DNA from: UQRS01 sp050946935
GTDB taxonomy: Bacteria > Bacillota > Clostridia > Oscillospirales > Acutalibacteraceae
DNA: 64,000 bases
Direction of reading: 5' to 3'
Assembly (NCBI GenBank): GCA_050946935.1
Contig: JBMNVR010000003.1
Location: forward strand, 1 to 64,000
Both the position numbers and the translations under genes were made by a program. The notes below the pieces were generated by a model, which was not told the origin of the DNA, did not search any database, and saw nothing but the letters and a program-made list of their open reading frames with translations. This document shows, in pieces, positions 60,921-64,000 of this stretch (its first letter is position 1; the number at the start of each line of letters is the position of its first letter).

Positions 60921-62711
60921 TTATGCCTGTTCGGGAGAGAGCGTGGCGATCCGAAGCTCGTCAAGCTGGGCACTGTCGACCGGCGCGGGCGCGCCGCTCA
61001 TCAGCTCGGAGGAGTTGGAAACCTTGGGGAATGCCACAACATCGCGCAGGCTGCCGCAGTCCAGCATACACATAATCAGCCGGTCGAGACCAATGCCCAT
61101 TCCGCCGTGGGGCGGCGCGCCGTATCGGAAAGCGTCGGTCAAAAAGCCAAATTTCTGATACGCCTCCTCATCCGAGAGGCCGAGGGCTTCAAACATTTTC
61201 TTTTGCAGTGCGGGATCGGTGATCCGGATGGAGCCGCTCGACAGCTCGATCCCGTTGAGTACGAGATCGTAGGCGCGGGCAAACACCTTCTCCGGGTCGG
61301 AGTCGAGATAGGGAATGCAATCCTCCAACGGGGCGGTGAAGGGGTGGTGCATGGCAAGGTATTTGCCGGTTTCCTCATCCAGCTCAAAGAAAGGCATTTC
61401 AGTGATCCAGGTGAAGTTGAAGCGTCCCGCCGGGATCCGGTCGAGCCGGCGCGCCACCTCGCACCGCAGGGCGCCGAGCGTGGGCAGAACGATCCGGTTG
61501 CGGTCGGCGACAAAGAGTGCGACGTCCCCCTTCTCCAGCTCCATGCGGGAGAGAATGGCCTGCAGCTCCTCCTCCGACAGGAATTTGGCAAAGGCGCAGG
61601 ATGGCGTATCCTCCATAAACCGGATGAAAGCGAGGCCGCCCGCCCCGATGCCGCGGACAAATTCGGTCAGCTTGTCGATTTCCTTGCGGGTCAGCTTCTC
61701 GGCGCCCCCCTTGACCGTGATGCCGCGGACGCTGCCGCCCTTTTGCACCGCGCCGGAGAACACACCGAAACCGCAGTCCTTGACAAGATCGGAAATATCC
61801 ACGATCTTCATGTCGAACCGGGTGTCCGGCTTGTCGGAACCGTAGGTCTCCATCGCCTCGGTATAGGTCATGCGGGGGAGGGGGAGAGGAATTTCGATTC
61901 CCAGTACCTCCTTGAACGCGCGGGCGATATATCCCTCGGCAATGGACTGGATCTCGGCTTCGTCAGTGAAGGAGAGCTCCAGGTCGATTTGGGTGAATTC
62001 GGGCTGCCGGTCGGCCCGCAGATCCTCGTCCCGGAAGCAGCGCGCGATCTGCATATAGCGGTCAAAGCCGGACAACATCAGCAGCTGTTTGTAAAGCTGA
62101 GGCGACTGGGGCAGGGCGAAGAAGCTGCCCGGATGCACGCGGGAGGGCACCAGGTAATCGCGCGCCCCTTCCGGCGTGGATTTGATGAGCATGGGCGTCT
62201 CAATCTCATAAAAGCTCTGTTCGTCAAAGTAGTCTCGGGTGACCTTGGCCAGCCGGTGACGAAGAGCCAGGTTGCGTTGCAGGACCGGCCGCCGCAGATC
62301 GAGATAGCGGTATTTCAGCCGCAGCTCCTCCTTGGTGTCGGTGTCGTCTGTGATCTCAAACGGCGGTGTTTCGGCCGCGCCGAGCACCCGCAGGTCGGAC
62401 ACGGCAAGCTCGACCGTTCCGGTCGGCAGTTCGGGATTGACAGAGGAACGCAGTCGAACCTCCCCCTTCGCCATGAGGACGTATTCCGACCGCACGGCGG
62501 TGGCTTTCTCAAACACTTCGCGTGCAGTGGTGTCATCAAAGGCGAGTTGTACGATGCCGGTGCGGTCGCGCAGGTCGATAAAAATCAGTCCGCCGAGGTC
62601 GCGCTGCCGCTGCACCCAGCCGCAGACAACCGCCTCCTTTCCTGCGTCGGCTTCGCGCAGTACGCCGCAGTAATGGGTGCGGCGCAGCCCCTTCATAGAA
62701 TCCAGCTTCAT
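60921..62711 (-). CDS. aspS: Aspartyl-tRNA synthetase
   Basis: The 596-residue class II synthetase has an N-terminal OB anticodon-binding domain (VCGWVQRQRDLGGLIFIDLR), motif 2 (ARCFRDEDLRADRQPEFTQI), the bacterial GAD insertion (about 290-410) and motif 3 (GGMGIGLDRLIMCML). It charges tRNA-Asp, or also tRNA-Asn if non-discriminating, which cannot be told here. ATG 62711 is preferred over a GTG at 62723 that abuts AAGG. It follows hisS with a 52-base gap, the common hisS-aspS operon. Confidence 0.97.
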   Translation of the reverse strand: MKLDSMKGLRRTHYCGVLREADAGKEAVVCGWVQRQRDLGGLIFIDLRDRTGIVQLAFDDTTAREVFEKATAVRSEYVLMAKGEVRLRSSVNPELPTGTVELAVSDLRVLGAAETPPFEITDDTDTKEELRLKYRYLDLRRPVLQRNLALRHRLAKVTRDYFDEQSFYEIETPMLIKSTPEGARDYLVPSRVHPGSFFALPQSPQLYKQLLMLSGFDRYMQIARCFRDEDLRADRQPEFTQIDLELSFTDEAEIQSIAEGYIARAFKEVLGIEIPLPLPRMTYTEAMETYGSDKPDTRFDMKIVDISDLVKDCGFGVFSGAVQKGGSVRGITVKGGAEKLTRKEIDKLTEFVRGIGAGGLAFIRFMEDTPSCAFAKFLSEEELQAILSRMELEKGDVALFVADRNRIVLPTLGALRCEVARRLDRIPAGRFNFTWITEMPFFELDEETGKYLAMHHPFTAPLEDCIPYLDSDPEKVFARAYDLVLNGIELSSGSIRITDPALQKKMFEALGLSDEEAYQKFGFLTDAFRYGAPPHGGMGIGLDRLIMCMLDCGSLRDVVAFPKVSNSSELMSGAPAPVDSAQLDELRIATLSPEQA

Positions 62712-62763
62712 GTCTTTCTTCACCCTTCGTTTGCTTTATCGTTTCTGTTTTAAAAAAGAGGCG

Positions 62764-64000
62764 TTATTTCTCCACCCCGAAGAGGGCGTCCAGTTCTCCA
62801 ACCGACTCGGTCAGGTCGGAAAGCGCGCCCGATATGCTTTTTTCATATACGGCGGACACCAGCCCGTCGGGGAGGGTGACCTCCGCTTCCTCTCCGGTTT
62901 CCATATTCTTCAGCATGGCGCGGCCGGCGTCCAGCTCGCTGTCGCCCAGCACGACGGTGTAGGCGGCGCCCAGCTTATTGGCATATTTCATCTGAGCCTT
63001 GATACTGCGGCCGCAGATGTCGGTCAGAGCGGCGAATCCTTCGCTCCGCAGGGAGGCGCAGAGGGCGGTGGCCATTTTTTCCGCCCGTTCGCCCAGCGGT
63101 GCCAGGTAGACGTCCGGCCGTCGCTCCTCTGGGAAGGGGGCATCGACCGCGTCCATCACCAGCAGCAGCCGCTCGATGCCCATGGCAAAGCCGAGGGCGG
63201 GGAGGTCGCCGCCTCCCATCTGTCCGATCAGGCCGTCGTACCGCCCGCCGCCGCAGACGGTAGCCTGTGCGCCGATGTCGCCCGAAACAAATTCAAACAC
63301 CGTGCGGGTGTAGTAGTCCAGCCCCCGAACGATGTGCGGGTTGACGGTATAGGACAGCTTTGCGGCGTCGAGGTGGGCCTTTACCCCCTCAAAATGGGCG
63401 GCGCAGTCGTCGCAAAGATAGTCGAGCATGACCGGCGCATCCTTGGCAATTTCGGAGCAGATCGGCGATTTGCAATCGAGAATACGCATCGGGTTCCGTT
63501 CCATGCGGTCGCGGCAGGTCGGACAAAGCTCTTCCTCATGTGCGCGGAAGTAGGTTTTCAGCGCCTCATGATACTTGGCGCGGCAGGTCGGGCAGCCGAT
63601 CGAGTTGATCTCGAGTGAGAGGCGGGTGATCCCGAGACTGTCCAGCAAATGTCCGGCGAGCGAAATGACCTCCGCGTCCGCGGCGGGGGAGGCGGCGCCG
63701 AAGCACTCTACCCCGAATTGATGAAATTCGCGCAGACGGCCGGCCTGCGGCTTCTCATAACGATAACAGCCGCCGATGTAGCAAACCTTGACCGGCAGCG
63801 CACCGTGGATCAGGCCGTGTTCAATGGCGGCACGGACGCTGCCGGCCGTCAGCTCCGGCCGGAGGGTGATCGAGCGGCCGCCTTTGTCGGTGAAGGTGTA
63901 CATTTCCTTCTGCACGACGTCGGTGGTGTCGCCGACGCTTTTTTGAAAGACCTCGGTATGCTCGAAAACCGGCAGCCGGATCTCTTTAAATCCGAAGAGG
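62764..64000 (-). CDS. hisS: Histidyl-tRNA synthetase, 5' end outside the window
   Basis: The partial class II synthetase (about 411 codons visible) enters from the window edge in the FGFKEIRLPVFEHTEVFQKS region. It contains VGDTTDVVQKEMYTF, motif 2 (YIGGCYRYEKPQAGRLREFH), the histidine-specific TVNPHIVRGLDYYTRTVFEF, motif 3 (ALGFAMGIERLLL), and the C-terminal anticodon domain. The usual RPEGTA motif reads RPELTA. A Cys-x2-Cys pair (CPTC) occurs twice in the insertion, as in many Clostridial HisS. Only the N-terminal few residues are missing. Confidence 0.97.
   Translation of the reverse strand, partial: LFGFKEIRLPVFEHTEVFQKSVGDTTDVVQKEMYTFTDKGGRSITLRPELTAGSVRAAIEHGLIHGALPVKVCYIGGCYRYEKPQAGRLREFHQFGVECFGAASPAADAEVISLAGHLLDSLGITRLSLEINSIGCPTCRAKYHEALKTYFRAHEEELCPTCRDRMERNPMRILDCKSPICSEIAKDAPVMLDYLCDDCAAHFEGVKAHLDAAKLSYTVNPHIVRGLDYYTRTVFEFVSGDIGAQATVCGGGRYDGLIGQMGGGDLPALGFAMGIERLLLVMDAVDAPFPEERRPDVYLAPLGERAEKMATALCASLRSEGFAALTDICGRSIKAQMKYANKLGAAYTVVLGDSELDAGRAMLKNMETGEEAEVTLPDGLVSAVYEKSISGALSDLTESVGELDALFGVEK

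Noticed and set aside
61107..62753. 548-codon plus-strand frame
   Set aside because: It is antisense to aspS, a GC-rich coding shadow.

Overview
The window looks like chromosome from a spore-forming, anaerobic, fairly GC-rich Clostridia bacterium, probably of Ruminococcaceae/Oscillospiraceae type. The spore genes are cotJA, cotJB, a broken cotJC, sipL, spoIVA, spoIIID, an alpha/beta-type SASP and a SpoIVFA/SpoIVFB-like pair. Two secreted proteins end in type I dockerins. Housekeeping gene order (rplS-lepB-rbgA-rnhB-yraN; tig-clpP-clpX; rimM-trmD; aspS-hisS) is Firmicute-like. I cannot name a species.

Layout. 1-5.2 kb: an internal piece of cotJC, a large serine recombinase, a small divergent gene, and a decayed tandem duplication (subtilase prodomain fragments plus two membrane-anchored paralogs), one copy of which is interrupted by a small ncRNA-like mobile element. 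5.2-26.3 kb: mostly housekeeping genes: a PrsA-like foldase, SpoIVFA/FB-like proteins, L19, signal peptidase, RbgA, RNase HII, YraN, an M19 dipeptidase, threonine synthase, trigger factor, ClpP/ClpX, RimM/TrmD, HPr, then six 118-bp tandem repeats in front of nicotinate phosphoribosyltransferase. 26.4-27.1 kb: cotJA-cotJB and the 5' piece of cotJC. 27.2-32.1 kb: sugar kinase, SIS isomerase, a second ncRNA-like element, a YfbR-like nucleotidase, NAD synthetase and tRNA-Ala. 32.3-36.2 kb: AT-rich imported leucine-rich-repeat/dockerin DNA and insertion scars. 36.2-42.1 kb: cupin, sipL-spoIVA operon, spoIIID, and a PurF homologue without its nucleophilic cysteine. 42.1-48.1 kb: a carbohydrate island (GH99-like, AraC regulator, GH140-like dockerin enzyme). 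48.9-53.5 kb: SASP, glycosyltransferase, MNT-like/HEPN pair, BaiN-type flavoprotein and a dead AraC gene. 53.7-60.8 kb: two giant secreted proteins sharing a C-terminal module. 60.9-64 kb: aspS and the 3' part of hisS.

The main discovery is that cotJC is split. Its first 31 codons follow cotJB at 26.5 kb and its next ~35 codons lie at 0.1-0.2 kb, beside the recombinase stop codon. Both pieces carry the same 13-bp core (GCAATATGGCGGT on the coding strand) in the same codon phase and orientation, so recombination between the cores would restore the reading frame and release a 26,247-bp circle. This has the architecture of the sigK 'skin' type of sporulation-controlled intervening element, but the segment between the cores is full of housekeeping genes. 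It is therefore either an unusual mother-cell excision or a chromosome rearrangement scar. The cotJC reading frame is broken again near position 108, next to a 15-bp perfect inverted repeat.
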